Assembly (NCBI GenBank): GCA_017541105.1 | Contig: JAFXZS010000007.1 | Coordinates: 1-63,928, forward strand | Length of the DNA stretch: 63,928 bases | Direction of reading: 5' to 3' | Source of the DNA: Clostridia bacterium | Lineage (GTDB): Bacteria; Bacillota; Clostridia; Christensenellales; Aristaeellaceae | Part shown: piece after piece, positions 35,969 to 45,090 of the stretch | Layout of the letters: each line of letters begins with the position of its first letter | How positions within the stretch are numbered: position 1 is the first letter of the stretch | The notes under the pieces: model-generated | Databases searched by the model: none | What the model saw: the letters and a program-made list of their open reading frames with translations, nothing else | Told to the model about the DNA's origin: nothing | Translations under genes and position numbers: made by a program

Positions 35969-36014
35969 TTTTCGTCGCCTCTTTTGCAGAGAGCAGGTGT
36001 GAGGAGGGTGCAGA

Positions 36015-36872
36015 ATGGATTATGTGATGATTACCGATTCCGCGTGTGATATCCTGCCGGAGAAGCTGCGGGAATGGGGCGTGGAACTGATCCGGATGCC
36101 ATATTTCTTCACGGATGAGAACATGGAACGGCTGGATCATGACCAGTCCATGGCAGAGTTTTACGCAGCGATGCGCAGCGGACGGGTGGCGAAGACTTCC
36201 GGGCTGAACGCGGAAAGTTTTATCAATGCTTTTACTCCGTTCCTTGAAGCGGGAAAGGATATCCTGTATCTCGCGTTTTCCAGCGGGTTAAGCGTAACCT
36301 GCGAGTCGGGCCAGACAGCGGCGGAACAGCTGGCTAGGAGCTTTCCGGAGCGGACGATCCGGGTGGTGGACACCCTTTGCGCTTCTGCCGGGGAGGGCAT
36401 GCTGGTCTTCCTGGCCAAGCAGAATCGGGATCGCGGGCTGGATCTTAACGAGAACGCCGAAGACCTGGAGGCAAACAAGCTGCATCTGTGCCATTGGTTC
36501 ACGGTCGAGGATCTGGTGTATCTGAAGAGGGGCGGACGCGTCAGCGCGGCGACGGCTCTGCTGGGTGCCGCACTCAACGTAAAGCCCGTGCTCCATGTGG
36601 ATAATGAGGGACATCTGATCAAGGTGACGCAGGTGCACGGCAGAAAGAAATCCATCCGCAGGATGGCGGAGAAGCTGGGGGAAACGATTCTGGAGGGATC
36701 TCCGATCTTCATTTCCCATGGGGACTGCCTGGGGGATGCGAAGATGCTTGCGCAGATTCTGAAGGACGAGTACGGGAAGGAAGTTCAGCTGATCACCGGG
36801 GTGGGTTCCCTGATCGGAGCTCATTCGGGACCCGGGACGCTGGCACTGTTCTTCAGGGGAACAGAGAGATGA
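36015..36872 (+). CDS. DegV-family fatty-acid-binding protein
   Basis: 285 residues; ATG at 36015 with GAGGAGGG. Family marks: VMITDSACDILPE at the N terminus, SGRVAKTSGLNAESF, ILYLAFSSGLSVTCESGQ, HWFTVEDLVYLKRGGRVSAATALLGAALNVKPVLHVDNEG, ISHGDC and the closing SLIGAHSGPGTLALFF. DegV (FakB-type) proteins hold a fatty acid, and in Firmicutes some present it to the kinase FakA for phosphorylation. No fakA gene is nearby, so the partner is unknown. It has its own promoter and terminator. Confidence 0.92.
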   Translation: MDYVMITDSACDILPEKLREWGVELIRMPYFFTDENMERLDHDQSMAEFYAAMRSGRVAKTSGLNAESFINAFTPFLEAGKDILYLAFSSGLSVTCESGQTAAEQLARSFPERTIRVVDTLCASAGEGMLVFLAKQNRDRGLDLNENAEDLEANKLHLCHWFTVEDLVYLKRGGRVSAATALLGAALNVKPVLHVDNEGHLIKVTQVHGRKKSIRRMAEKLGETILEGSPIFISHGDCLGDAKMLAQILKDEYGKEVQLITGVGSLIGAHSGPGTLALFFRGTER

Positions 36873-36879
36873 GGCAAAG

Positions 36880-36912
36880 GGAAGCAGCGGCAACATGCTG
36901 CTTCCTTTTTTA
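36880..36912 (+). terminator. Intrinsic terminator of the DegV gene
   Basis: GGAAGCAGC/GCTGCTTCC 9-bp stem, 8-nt loop, then TTTTTT. Confidence 0.9.
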
Positions 36913-36971
36913 CACCGCAAAAAGAGGGCGGAAACGGAAAGATATCAGGAGATAATTTGCCGTTTTCAGTG

Positions 36972-37001
36972 TTTACAGGGGGAAAGGCGGGCTGATATAA
37001 T
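36972..37001 (+). promoter_or_regulatory. Promoter of the SPFH-addB genes
   Basis: TTTACA (36972-36977), 18-bp spacer ending TGA, TATAAT (36996-37001). Confidence 0.72.
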
Positions 37002-37075
37002 AACCGCGTGACCGGGAAGGAACGGAACGAGAATCTTCCCGGGATCCGACAGGACCAGCAAGGAGGAAAAGGAAG

Positions 37076-37978
37076 ATGAAAAAGATGAAAAAAGGCGCTG
37101 TGATTGCGGGAATTGCAGTAGTGGTTCTGCTGCTGATTTCCCTGACCTGCACCGCGACGGTGGAGACAGGATATACCGGCATCGTAACGACCTTCGGCCG
37201 GGTTGAGGATGTGACCCTGGAGGCCGGGCTGCATTTCAAGAGCCCGTTCCAGCGCATTATTGCCATGGACAACCGGGAACAGAAGACCAGCTTTACCACG
37301 GAAGCCTTCTCCAGCGATATTCAGCAGGTGAATATTACGGGCAGCATCAACTATGCCATTAACAAGGCCACGGCCATGAATCTTTTCAAGGAAGTCGGCA
37401 CGGACTATTTCAACAAGCTCGTTTATCCGCGGATGCTGGAGATTACGAAGGGTGTATTCAGCAAGTACAGTGCGGAAAACCTGGTGGCCAACCGCCAGAA
37501 GCTGAGCGAATCCATCCGGGACGGCCTTTACAGCGAGCTGAAGGATTATGGGATCAACGTCATCAGCCTGAGCATTGAAAACCTGGACTTCACCGATGCG
37601 TTTACCGACGCGGTCGAAGCCAAGCAGGTGGCCGCGCAGCGGAAACTGCAGGCAGAGATTGAGCAGGCGCAGATGACCATGGAAACCCAGCAGCAGGCCG
37701 AACGCCAGCGGATTAACGCGGAGGCGCAGGCCAACGTGGCCAAGATCAACGCGGACGCGGATGCCTACGCGACCAAAGTACGCAGCGAGGCAGAGGCGGA
37801 AGCCAACAAGAAGATCGCCGAGTCCCTGACAGAGACCCTGATCAAATTTAATGAGATCAAGGCCTGGGACGGCAAGCTGCCCACCTATATGGCCGGCGAA
37901 GGAACGACGACGGTGCCGGTGCTTCAGCTGGGCGTGACGGATACGGCTGAAGGCGGAAAAACCGCGGGACAGGAATAA
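37076..37978 (+). CDS. SPFH/Band 7 (prohibitin-like) membrane protein
   Basis: 300 residues, ATG at 37076 with AAGGAGG. One N-terminal membrane anchor (AVIAGIAVVVLLLISLTCTA), then the SPFH domain (VETGYTGIVTTFGRVEDVTLEAGLHFKSPFQRI, MLEITKGVFSKYSAENLVANR, YGINVISLSIENLDFTDAFTDAVEAKQVAAQ), then a helical charged region with QQQAERQRINAEAQANVAKINADADAYATK that drives oligomerisation. Such proteins form ring- or cage-like scaffolds in the membrane and often modulate proteases. No NfeD or FtsH partner is adjacent; addB starts 60 bp later without an obvious promoter. Confidence 0.92.
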   Translation: MKKMKKGAVIAGIAVVVLLLISLTCTATVETGYTGIVTTFGRVEDVTLEAGLHFKSPFQRIIAMDNREQKTSFTTEAFSSDIQQVNITGSINYAINKATAMNLFKEVGTDYFNKLVYPRMLEITKGVFSKYSAENLVANRQKLSESIRDGLYSELKDYGINVISLSIENLDFTDAFTDAVEAKQVAAQRKLQAEIEQAQMTMETQQQAERQRINAEAQANVAKINADADAYATKVRSEAEAEANKKIAESLTETLIKFNEIKAWDGKLPTYMAGEGTTTVPVLQLGVTDTAEGGKTAGQE

Positions 37979-38038
37979 ACAATCATTCGGACTGCGGTGG
38001 CGGCAGAAATCCGGAATCATCAACAAGGACGGGACAGC

Positions 38039-41000
38039 ATGGGAACGGTGAAAATCATCGCAGGACGGAACGGCCGGCTCTGGCCGGCCGTTCTGCGTTC
38101 TGTCCGGGAAAGCCGGGCACGGGAACGCAGGATTGTGCTGTACGTGCCGGAGCAGCTGACACTTCAGACAGAGCGGGATCTGATTACAGACCTGAATCTG
38201 AAAGGGCTGCTGGACCTTGAAGTCATCAGTCCCCGGAAACTGCGCCAGCGGGTGCGGGAGGCCGCGGGGAGCGGATCCCGGAACGCGCTGGATGATCTGG
38301 GCAAGGCCCTGGCGGTGCACCGGGCAATGACGGAAACGGCGGAAGAACTGCATTACTATCGGAATATGACAGAGCTGCCCGGCGCGGTGGGCCGGGTCCG
38401 CGAGGCGCTTGCCGAACTGCAGGAGAGCGAGTGGACACCGGAAGACCTGGCGGAGCATGCCGGGAGCGTTACCGGCAGTGCCCAGAAAGCGAAAATCCTG
38501 GATCTGAGCCGGATCTGGAGCGCCTATTCCGCACTGGTGGCAGAAAGATTTGAGGACGAAAAAACCGCCTGGACAGACCTGGTGAACCGGCTGGAGAAGT
38601 CGGAGGTCCTTCATGGCGCGGATCTGATGGTCTATGGCTTTGACAGTATCCGGCCGGATTTGCGGGAACTGCTGGTCCGGGCGGCGGGGGTGACAGAGGA
38701 AATCCTGGTTTTCCTGATGATGGATCAGGCAGACGCACCCGACGGGATGCTGTTCGAGGAGCAGCGGCGGAGCATGGAAAGCTTGCGGGAAGCGCTGCGG
38801 GAAGCCGGACAGGAGCTCCGTATATCCCGTGAAACCTTTTCGCGGAACTGCGCGCCGGAACTTGCGTGGCTTGAGCGGCAGCTGTTCGCCCGGGAACCTG
38901 CACCGTGGCCGGAGAAACCGGAGAACGCCGTCTGCCTGTACGCAGGAGCCGGACCGTGGGAAGAGGCGGAAAGAATCACCGGGCGCCTGCGGGAGTGGCA
39001 CAGGGAAGGCATTCCGTGGGAACGGATGGCGGTGGCACTGCCAAAGGAATCCGATCTGGAAGGCGTGCTGCGATCCAGGCTGACACTGAATGAGATTCCC
39101 TTCTATGCCGCGGAGAAAATACCGGCAGCGGCACACGGCGTAAGCCGGATGCTGCTGGGAGCGCTGGCGTGCATCAGCGAAGGATACACCGCCGCGGATG
39201 TGACGGCGGTGGCTCGGAGCGGTTTCTGCACGCTGACGGAAGAGGAAGGACAGCAGATTGAAGCCTATGCGCTGGCACACGGCATTGAGGGCAGCCGCTG
39301 GCGGAAACCCTTCGAAAAGGGAACGGACGCGGCAGCGGCGGAAGCTCTGCGGCAGAAACTGCTGGCGCCGATGGAAGAGCTGCGGAAGGAACTGAAGGGC
39401 GCGCGGACGGCCGCTGCTTCGGTGGAGGCGCTGGTTCATTTCCTTGAGGCCGAGGGCGTATGGAAACGCCTGCAGGAACGGGAAGAAGAACTGCTGGAAG
39501 CGGAAATGTACCGGGAGGCGGTGGCGGACCGCCAGGTCTGGCAGCTGCTGATGGAGCTGCTGGACCGGCTGTGGACCCTGCTGGGGGAACGCAGGACCTC
39601 CCTGCGGGATCTGAAGAGCATGCTGGAAGGGTCCCTGGGAAGCGCATCCGTCGCAACGCTGCCGGAAACGGAGAGCGGCGTGATTCTCGGCGAGGTCGGC
39701 CATATGCTGGCGGGGGATACGGAAGCGCTTGTGCTGGCTGGATGCCAGGAAGGGATTCTGTCGGCGCCGGAGAGCGGATGGCTGCCGGATCGGGAGCGAA
39801 ACGCGCTGGAGCATGCCGGCGGAAAGGAAATCGGCCTGAGCCGGGAGCGGCGGGGATGGATTCGCAGATGCGATTATTACCGGACACTGACGCTGCCGAC
39901 CCGCCATCTGATGGTTTCCTGGAGCCTGCGGGATGACGCGGGCAGCCCCCGGTCCGAGGACGGCCTGATCGGCCGGCTGCGGATGGTCTTCCCGCTGGCT
40001 GAGACGGAGGGCGGCGTAACGGAGAAAGAGGATCCGACCCATCCGGAGACACCTCTGAAAGCGCTGGAAACCATGGGCAGGGCAATCCGGGAGACACCGG
40101 AGAGCGTTCTGATCGCCTTGCTGCACAGCGAGAGCTGCGGACAGACAGCCCGGGCAATGCTGACGCGGACGGCCGGAGAGAAAGCGAGCCTTTCCCCGGA
40201 AACGGCAAGACGGCTTTTTCACACGGATGTGCTGAGCATCAGCCGGCTGGAGCGGTATGCCGCCTGTCCCTACCGGCATTTCATTGAGTACGGCCTGAGG
40301 CCGGTGCGGCAGGAGACCTTTTCCTTCGAGGACAGCGACGCGGGGGTCTTTTTCCACGCGGCACTGGACCGGTTTATGAAGGACGCAGGAGCAGAGCGGG
40401 AATGGCCGGACCTGTCCGACGAAAAAGTGGACGGGATGATGGACGCGATCTGCGCGGAGCTGACACGGGAATGGGAAGAAGGCCCGCTGCGGGAAGATGC
40501 CCTGGGCATTTGGCAGGGAGAGGACTGCCTGCGCCGTGTGCATTACGCGGCACGGGTGCTGACGCGCTTCGCCGCGAACAGCGATTTCCGCACCATTGCC
40601 ACGGAACAGAGCTTCGGAACGGTGGAGAAACTGCCTCCGCTGCGCCTGCGGCTGGCGGACGGCAGCGAGACCGCGATCCGGGGCATCATTGACCGGATTG
40701 ACACCTACCGGAGCGGAGAGGGCGTCTGGCTGCGGGTGGTGGACAACAAGAGCGGATTCAAAAAGCCGGATGCCGCGAAGATGGCGGACGGGGAGCAGCT
40801 TCAGCTGATGATCTATCTGAAAACAGCGACGGAAGCGTATCCGGAAGCCCGTCCTGCGGGCGCCATGTTCTTTTCGGTCCAGGACGCGGAAGTTTCCACA
40901 GAGGAGGAAACAGCGGAGCGGATTGACGCGGAACGCCTGAAAAAAGTGCGGATGAAAGGCCTGATTACCGCGGAACCGGATGTGGTGCGGGCGATGGACC

Positions 41001-41362
41001 GGGACCGGCATCCATGGTCTGTGGATCAGGTGTTCAACAAGGACGGCAGCGTCAGCAAATCCGCTTCCTGGGCAGTCGAAGAGGATTTGATGCGGGGACT
41101 TATGGACGCCGCGGCGGAGAAAGCCGGAGAACTGTGCGCGGATATGCGTGCCGGCCGGATCGAGGCAGCCCCGCGGGGAACGGAGGAGGACAACGTCTGC
41201 AGGACATGCGGATATCAGACAATCTGCCATGTGCGCCAGGATTGCAGGCGGCCCCGGGAGGAAGGAATCACGTTCCGGGAGGCGGCCATGCGCGCGAAAA
41301 GGAAAAACACGTTGCGCGATGAGCCTAAAAGCGGTATAATATTCCAAGAAACAATACCATAA
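38039..41362 (+). CDS. addB: ATP-dependent nuclease subunit AddB-like
   Basis: 1107 residues from ATG 38039 (an upstream ATG lacks a ribosome site). AddB pairs with AddA to resect double-strand DNA ends for recombination. Visible are the UvrD-like core (YVPEQLTLQTERDLI, RIWSAYSALVAERF, LMVYGFDSIRPDLREL), the C-terminal nuclease with RLERYAACPYRHFIEYGL (first cluster Cys) and GIIDRIDTYRSGEGVWLRVVDNKSG (D..K active site), and the cluster cysteines VCRTCGYQTICHVRQDC that hold the 4Fe-4S staple. The N-terminal Walker A is degenerate: IIAGRNGRLWPAVL lacks GK[TS]. No addA gene is in the window, since the next gene is a small P-loop protein. A promoter for that gene lies inside the 3' end. Confidence 0.9.
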   Translation: MGTVKIIAGRNGRLWPAVLRSVRESRARERRIVLYVPEQLTLQTERDLITDLNLKGLLDLEVISPRKLRQRVREAAGSGSRNALDDLGKALAVHRAMTETAEELHYYRNMTELPGAVGRVREALAELQESEWTPEDLAEHAGSVTGSAQKAKILDLSRIWSAYSALVAERFEDEKTAWTDLVNRLEKSEVLHGADLMVYGFDSIRPDLRELLVRAAGVTEEILVFLMMDQADAPDGMLFEEQRRSMESLREALREAGQELRISRETFSRNCAPELAWLERQLFAREPAPWPEKPENAVCLYAGAGPWEEAERITGRLREWHREGIPWERMAVALPKESDLEGVLRSRLTLNEIPFYAAEKIPAAAHGVSRMLLGALACISEGYTAADVTAVARSGFCTLTEEEGQQIEAYALAHGIEGSRWRKPFEKGTDAAAAEALRQKLLAPMEELRKELKGARTAAASVEALVHFLEAEGVWKRLQEREEELLEAEMYREAVADRQVWQLLMELLDRLWTLLGERRTSLRDLKSMLEGSLGSASVATLPETESGVILGEVGHMLAGDTEALVLAGCQEGILSAPESGWLPDRERNALEHAGGKEIGLSRERRGWIRRCDYYRTLTLPTRHLMVSWSLRDDAGSPRSEDGLIGRLRMVFPLAETEGGVTEKEDPTHPETPLKALETMGRAIRETPESVLIALLHSESCGQTARAMLTRTAGEKASLSPETARRLFHTDVLSISRLERYAACPYRHFIEYGLRPVRQETFSFEDSDAGVFFHAALDRFMKDAGAEREWPDLSDEKVDGMMDAICAELTREWEEGPLREDALGIWQGEDCLRRVHYAARVLTRFAANSDFRTIATEQSFGTVEKLPPLRLRLADGSETAIRGIIDRIDTYRSGEGVWLRVVDNKSGFKKPDAAKMADGEQLQLMIYLKTATEAYPEARPAGAMFFSVQDAEVSTEEETAERIDAERLKKVRMKGLITAEPDVVRAMDRDRHPWSVDQVFNKDGSVSKSASWAVEEDLMRGLMDAAAEKAGELCADMRAGRIEAAPRGTEEDNVCRTCGYQTICHVRQDCRRPREEGITFREAAMRAKRKNTLRDEPKSGIIFQETIP
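41312..41340 (+). promoter_or_regulatory. Promoter inside the end of addB
   Basis: TTGCGC (41312-41317), 17-bp spacer, TATAAT (41335-41340), 38 bp before the ATG of the P-loop protein gene. Confidence 0.6.
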
Positions 41363-41377
41363 AGGAGGCGTATTCCC

Positions 41378-41788
41378 ATGATACAGGTCATCGCAGGCAA
41401 GAAGGGCTCCGGTAAAACGAAGCGGCTGATTGACCTGACGAACAGCACTGCGAGGGAAGCGGTGCACGATGTGATTTTCCTGGATGACGACAATCGTTAC
41501 ATGTTCGACGTGGACCACAAAGTACGGTTTATCAACGCCGAAGATTATCATATTCACAATGCCGATATGTTTATCGGCTTCCTCTGCGGGATGCTTTCTT
41601 CCAACTTTGATATCGGCACGGTCTTTATCGACGCATTCCTGAAGTTATGCCGCACGGAACTGGCGGATACGGAGGGTGTGGTAAACACCCTGGCGGAGCT
41701 GGGAACGAAGCACAAGGTGGACTTCGTGCTCAGCCTGAGCGCCGATCCGGAAGAACTGCCTGAATTCATGAAAAAGTATCTGATCTGA
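41378..41788 (+). CDS. Small P-loop ATPase-like protein (136 aa)
   Basis: ATG at 41378 with AAAGGAGG. Walker A GKKGSGKTK (7-15) and a likely Walker B FIDAFLKL or NVDFVLSLSAD-type strand end (KVDFVLSLSADPEELPEF). No membrane segment. Short P-loop proteins of this kind are often automatically labelled PilT-like twitching-motility proteins, but nothing else here supports pili. The real role is unknown. It has its own promoter and is followed by a strong hairpin. Confidence 0.8.
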   Translation: MIQVIAGKKGSGKTKRLIDLTNSTAREAVHDVIFLDDDNRYMFDVDHKVRFINAEDYHIHNADMFIGFLCGMLSSNFDIGTVFIDAFLKLCRTELADTEGVVNTLAELGTKHKVDFVLSLSADPEELPEFMKKYLI

Positions 41789-41804
41789 GACATCATTTAT
41801 TCTT

Positions 41805-41832
41805 GAAAAAGAGGCGGAAAAGCCTCTTTTTC
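41805..41832 (+). terminator. A/T-tract hairpin terminator just before thrC
   Basis: GAAAAAGAGGC-GGAAAA-GCCTCTTTTTC: an 11-bp perfect stem whose core GAGGC/GCCTC is flanked by A and T tracts. It ends only 16 nt before the thrC start codon. Confidence 0.85.
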
Positions 41833-41848
41833 TGAAGGGGTTTTGCGT

Positions 41849-43342
41849 ATGTCGTTTTTTTCCACCCGCGGCGGAAGCTGCGTAACGGCCAGCCAGGCCA
41901 TTCTCCGGGGTATCGCTCCTGACGGCGGGCTGTATGTGCCGGCCATGTTCCCGACGGTCTCCATGGCGAAGATCTCCGCCATGGCGGAGATGAGCTATCC
42001 CGAGCGGGCGGTAGCTGTGCTGAAGCTGTTTTTGGAAGATTTTTCCATTCCCGAGATCGACCGGGCGGTTCGCGCCGCCTACAGCCCGGAACGCTTCGGG
42101 GATCCGGCTGTTGCCCCGCTGAAAAAGCTGGACGACGGGAACTGGGTGCTGGAACTGTTCCACGGGCCGACGCTGGCCTTTAAGGACATGGCGCTGCAGC
42201 TGCTGCCGCACCTGCTGAAGATGTCAGCGGAGAAGAACGGGGAGAACCGGGAAGTCTGCATCCTGGTTGCCACCAGCGGGGATACGGGAAAGGCTGCCCT
42301 GGAAGGCTTCCGGGATGTGCCGGGGACCAGCTGTACGGTCTTCTATCCGCTGGACGGTGTCAGCGATGTACAAAAGCTGCAGATGGTTACCACCGGGGGG
42401 AGCAATACCCGGGTGATCGCCGTACGCGGGAATTTTGACGATGCCCAGACCGGCGTGAAGGAGCTGTTCGGTTCTGAGGAGTTCATTGAGGAGATGAACA
42501 GGCGGGGGAAGACGCTGTCCTCTGCCAACAGCATCAATCTGGGGCGTCTGGTACCGCAGGTGGTTTATTATTTCTCCGCCTACGCGGACCTGGTCAGGGA
42601 GCATGCCATCCTGGCGGGAGATCCCGTCAACTTCTGCGTACCCACCGGAAATTTCGGAAATATCCTTGCCGGCTACTATGCCCGGAATATGGGGCTGCCG
42701 GTGGGAAGGCTGATCTGCGCAAGCAACCGGAATAACGTGCTGACAGACTTCTTCCACAGCGGCATTTATTCCACGCACCGCACTTTCTTCAAAACGCTGA
42801 GTCCCAGCATGGATATTCTGGTTTCCTCCAACCTGGAAAGGCTGCTGTATGAAGCGGCGGACCGGGACGGGGACCTGATCCGCGTCTGGATGAACCAGCT
42901 GAAAGAATGCGGCAGCTATTCCGTCGGCGACCAGCGGCGGGAATGGATGGAGAGCATGTTCTACGGCGACTGCGCGGACAACAAGGACACCCTGGCGGAA
43001 ATCCGCAGGCGCTGGGAGGACAACGGTTATCTCCTGGATCCGCATACGGCGGTCGCCAGCCATGTGCTTCACCAGTACCGCCTGAGCAACGGACTGGACG
43101 ATACGCCCACCGTCATCGTGGCGACGGCCAGCCCGTACAAGTTTGCGGCGGACGTGCTGCGGGCCCTGTCGGCGGACAGCGGGGAAACCGATCCCTTTAC
43201 CGCGGGCGAGGAGCTGGAACGGATGACCGGCGTGCCCATGCCGGAATCGGTGCGCAGGCTGCGGGAGCTGCCTGTGCGGCATACAGCGGAGTGCGACCGG
43301 GATAAAATGGGGGAAGCGCTTTTCAAATCCATGGATTTATGA
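41849..43342 (+). CDS. thrC: Threonine synthase
   Basis: 497 residues; ATG at 41849 with GAAGGGG 8 bp upstream (a TTG six bases earlier is less likely). It converts phosphohomoserine to threonine with pyridoxal phosphate. Marks are FFSTRGG and GIAPDGGLYVP near the N terminus, the PLP lysine in GPTLAFKDMALQL (~112), VATSGDTGKAALEGF (phosphate loop), ANSINLGRLVPQVVYYF and FCVPTGNFGNILAGYYA. The length matches the long ThrC type of Gram-negative bacteria and clostridia. It lies directly behind a terminator-like hairpin. A peptidase gene starts 54 bp downstream. Confidence 0.95.
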   Translation: MSFFSTRGGSCVTASQAILRGIAPDGGLYVPAMFPTVSMAKISAMAEMSYPERAVAVLKLFLEDFSIPEIDRAVRAAYSPERFGDPAVAPLKKLDDGNWVLELFHGPTLAFKDMALQLLPHLLKMSAEKNGENREVCILVATSGDTGKAALEGFRDVPGTSCTVFYPLDGVSDVQKLQMVTTGGSNTRVIAVRGNFDDAQTGVKELFGSEEFIEEMNRRGKTLSSANSINLGRLVPQVVYYFSAYADLVREHAILAGDPVNFCVPTGNFGNILAGYYARNMGLPVGRLICASNRNNVLTDFFHSGIYSTHRTFFKTLSPSMDILVSSNLERLLYEAADRDGDLIRVWMNQLKECGSYSVGDQRREWMESMFYGDCADNKDTLAEIRRRWEDNGYLLDPHTAVASHVLHQYRLSNGLDDTPTVIVATASPYKFAADVLRALSADSGETDPFTAGEELERMTGVPMPESVRRLRELPVRHTAECDRDKMGEALFKSMDL

Positions 43343-43396
43343 TAAAATCTCCTTCAGGGGTTCCGCGGCATGGAAGCCCGGAAAGGCGAGGATGAG

Positions 43397-44470
43397 ATGA
43401 CTGCTGCAGAACGACTGATGGATCAGTTCCGGCTGGGTTCGGCCGCGGCCGCTGTGATTCATGATCCGTCCAACATGTTTTATCTGACGGAGGGGTACAC
43501 CGGGGAAGGCCTGGTGTTCATTTCCCAGGCCCGCCGGGTGATTGTGACGGACTTCCGGTATACCGAACAGGCAGAGCGCCAGGCTCCCGGTTTTGAAGTC
43601 ATCATGACCGAAAAAGGGCGCGGGGCGGATCAGGTGCTTGCGGAGCTGGCGAAGGAGGGAAAGATTTCGGAGCTCCGCGCCGAGACCAACTACCTGTCTG
43701 TGGACGCATATGAGAAAATGCGCGCTGCCCTGGGGGAGGAGATCAGCTGTGTACCGCTGGATGGAGCACCCCAGAAGCTGCGCCAGGTCAAGACGCCGGC
43801 GGAGGTCATGATTATCCGCAAGGCGTGCGACATTACTTCCGAAGCGTTCCGCGCGATTCTGCCAAAGATCCGGGAAGGCATGACGGAGAAGGAGCTCCAG
43901 ATCGAGCTGGATTTCACCATGCTGCGGCTGGGCGCAGACCGGCTGGCCTTTGACACGATCGTTGCTTCCGGCGAGAACGGCAGCCTGCCTCATGCCATTC
44001 CGGGACCCAGGACGATTCAGCGCGGGGATATGATTACGCTGGATTTCGGAGCCAAGGTCGGCAACTACTGCGCGGATATGACCCGGACGGTCGCTTTCGG
44101 CCAGCCGTCCGATGAGATGCGCCGGATCTACGATACGGTGCTGCGCGCGCAAACCATGTGCGAGGATGCGCTGGCCGCCGGGAAGAAATGCTTCGATATC
44201 GACAAGCTTGCCCGGGATTATATCGATGCCCGGGGATACGCGGGGCGTTTCGGCCACGGCCTGGGGCATTCGGTGGGCATTGATATCCACGAGGAGCCGA
44301 GGCTGAGCCCGGTTTGCCAGGAGATTCTGAAGGCGGGCGTCGTGATTACGGTGGAGCCCGGCGTGTACGTGCCCGGCGTGGGCGGCGTGCGGATCGAGAA
44401 TACCTGCCTGGTGAAGGAAAACGGCTGCGATCCCCTGACAACAGCGGACAAACAGCTGATCATCCTGTAA
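43397..44470 (+). CDS. pepP: M24 family Xaa-Pro aminopeptidase
   Basis: 357 residues from ATG 43397, the usual length of short clostridial Xaa-Pro peptidases (an ATG at 43370 is possible). The creatinase-like N-terminal domain contains VIHDPSNMFYLTEGYTGEG. The pita-bread catalytic domain has the metal ligands in ITLDFGAKVGNYCADMTR (two Asp), FGHGLGHSVGIDIHEEP (His), VITVEPGVYV (Glu) and GGVRIENTCLV (Glu). It removes N-terminal residues preceding proline. It stands just before efp, an arrangement common in Firmicutes, and is probably co-transcribed with it (43-bp gap). Confidence 0.93.
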   Translation: MTAAERLMDQFRLGSAAAAVIHDPSNMFYLTEGYTGEGLVFISQARRVIVTDFRYTEQAERQAPGFEVIMTEKGRGADQVLAELAKEGKISELRAETNYLSVDAYEKMRAALGEEISCVPLDGAPQKLRQVKTPAEVMIIRKACDITSEAFRAILPKIREGMTEKELQIELDFTMLRLGADRLAFDTIVASGENGSLPHAIPGPRTIQRGDMITLDFGAKVGNYCADMTRTVAFGQPSDEMRRIYDTVLRAQTMCEDALAAGKKCFDIDKLARDYIDARGYAGRFGHGLGHSVGIDIHEEPRLSPVCQEILKAGVVITVEPGVYVPGVGGVRIENTCLVKENGCDPLTTADKQLIIL

Positions 44471-44513
44471 GGGAATCATATAAGATGAAATAGAATAACG
44501 GAGGGAACAGAAC

Positions 44514-45071
44514 ATGATTACAGCGGGAGATTTCAAGAAGGGCATCACCATTGAATGGGACGGCGGCGTATGGAACATTGTTGATTTCCAGCACGTGAAG
44601 CCCGGCAAAGGCGCGGCTTTCGTCCGTACCAAGATCAAGAACGTGATGACCGGCGCGGTGGTGGAGCGCAGCTTCAACCCCACGGATAAGATGCCCAAGG
44701 CCATCATCGAGACAAAGGAAATGCAGTACGTCTACAACGACGGTGACCTGTATTACTTTATGGACACAGAAACCTATGAGCAGCTGCCCCTGAGCAAAGA
44801 CCAGGTGGAGGATGCCATTCCCTTCGTCAAGGAAGGCACCAATGTGACCGTACGCTTCTTTAAAGGCAGCGCCTTCTCCGTGGAAGCACCGAACTTTGTG
44901 GTGCTTGAGGTAACGGATACCGAGCCCGGCTTTGCAGGAGACACCGCGTCCAATACCTACAAGCCCGCCACGCTCGAGACCGGTTTCAGCCTGCAGGTGC
45001 CGCTGTTCATCAACACCGGCGACAAGATTCAGATTGATACCCGGAGCGGCGAGTATCTGAAGCGCGCGTAA
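44514..45071 (+). CDS. efp: Translation elongation factor P
   Basis: 185 residues, standard EF-P length; ATG at 44514 with GGAGGGA. Domain I has the acceptor loop [10 protein letters not shown] with Lys32 at the tip, the residue that is modified in many bacteria. Domains II and III follow, with [28 protein letters not shown] and [27 protein letters not shown] relieves ribosome stalling at polyproline. No epmA/epmB or other modification gene is seen nearby. Confidence 0.97.
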   Translation: MITAGDFKKGITIEWDGGVWNIVDFQHVKPGKGAAFVRTKIKNVMTGAVVERSFNPTDKMPKAIIETKEMQYVYNDGDLYYFMDTETYEQLPLSKDQVEDAIPFVKEGTNVTVRFFKGSAFSVEAPNFVVLEVTDTEPGFAGDTASNTYKPATLETGFSLQVPLFINTGDKIQIDTRSGEYLKRA

Positions 45072-45090
45072 TCCGAAAGGAAAAGGAACA

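Noticed and set aside
36821-41557. Very long open frame (about 1578 codons) on the minus strand opposite the SPFH and addB genes
   Set aside because: It is antisense to genes with clear families and motifs, shows no domain, and is rich in residues typical of reverse-frame translation of GC-rich codons.
41378-41788. PilT-type pilus retraction ATPase
   Set aside because: Only 136 residues with one Walker A motif; the Asp and His boxes of PilT are absent and no pilus genes are near.
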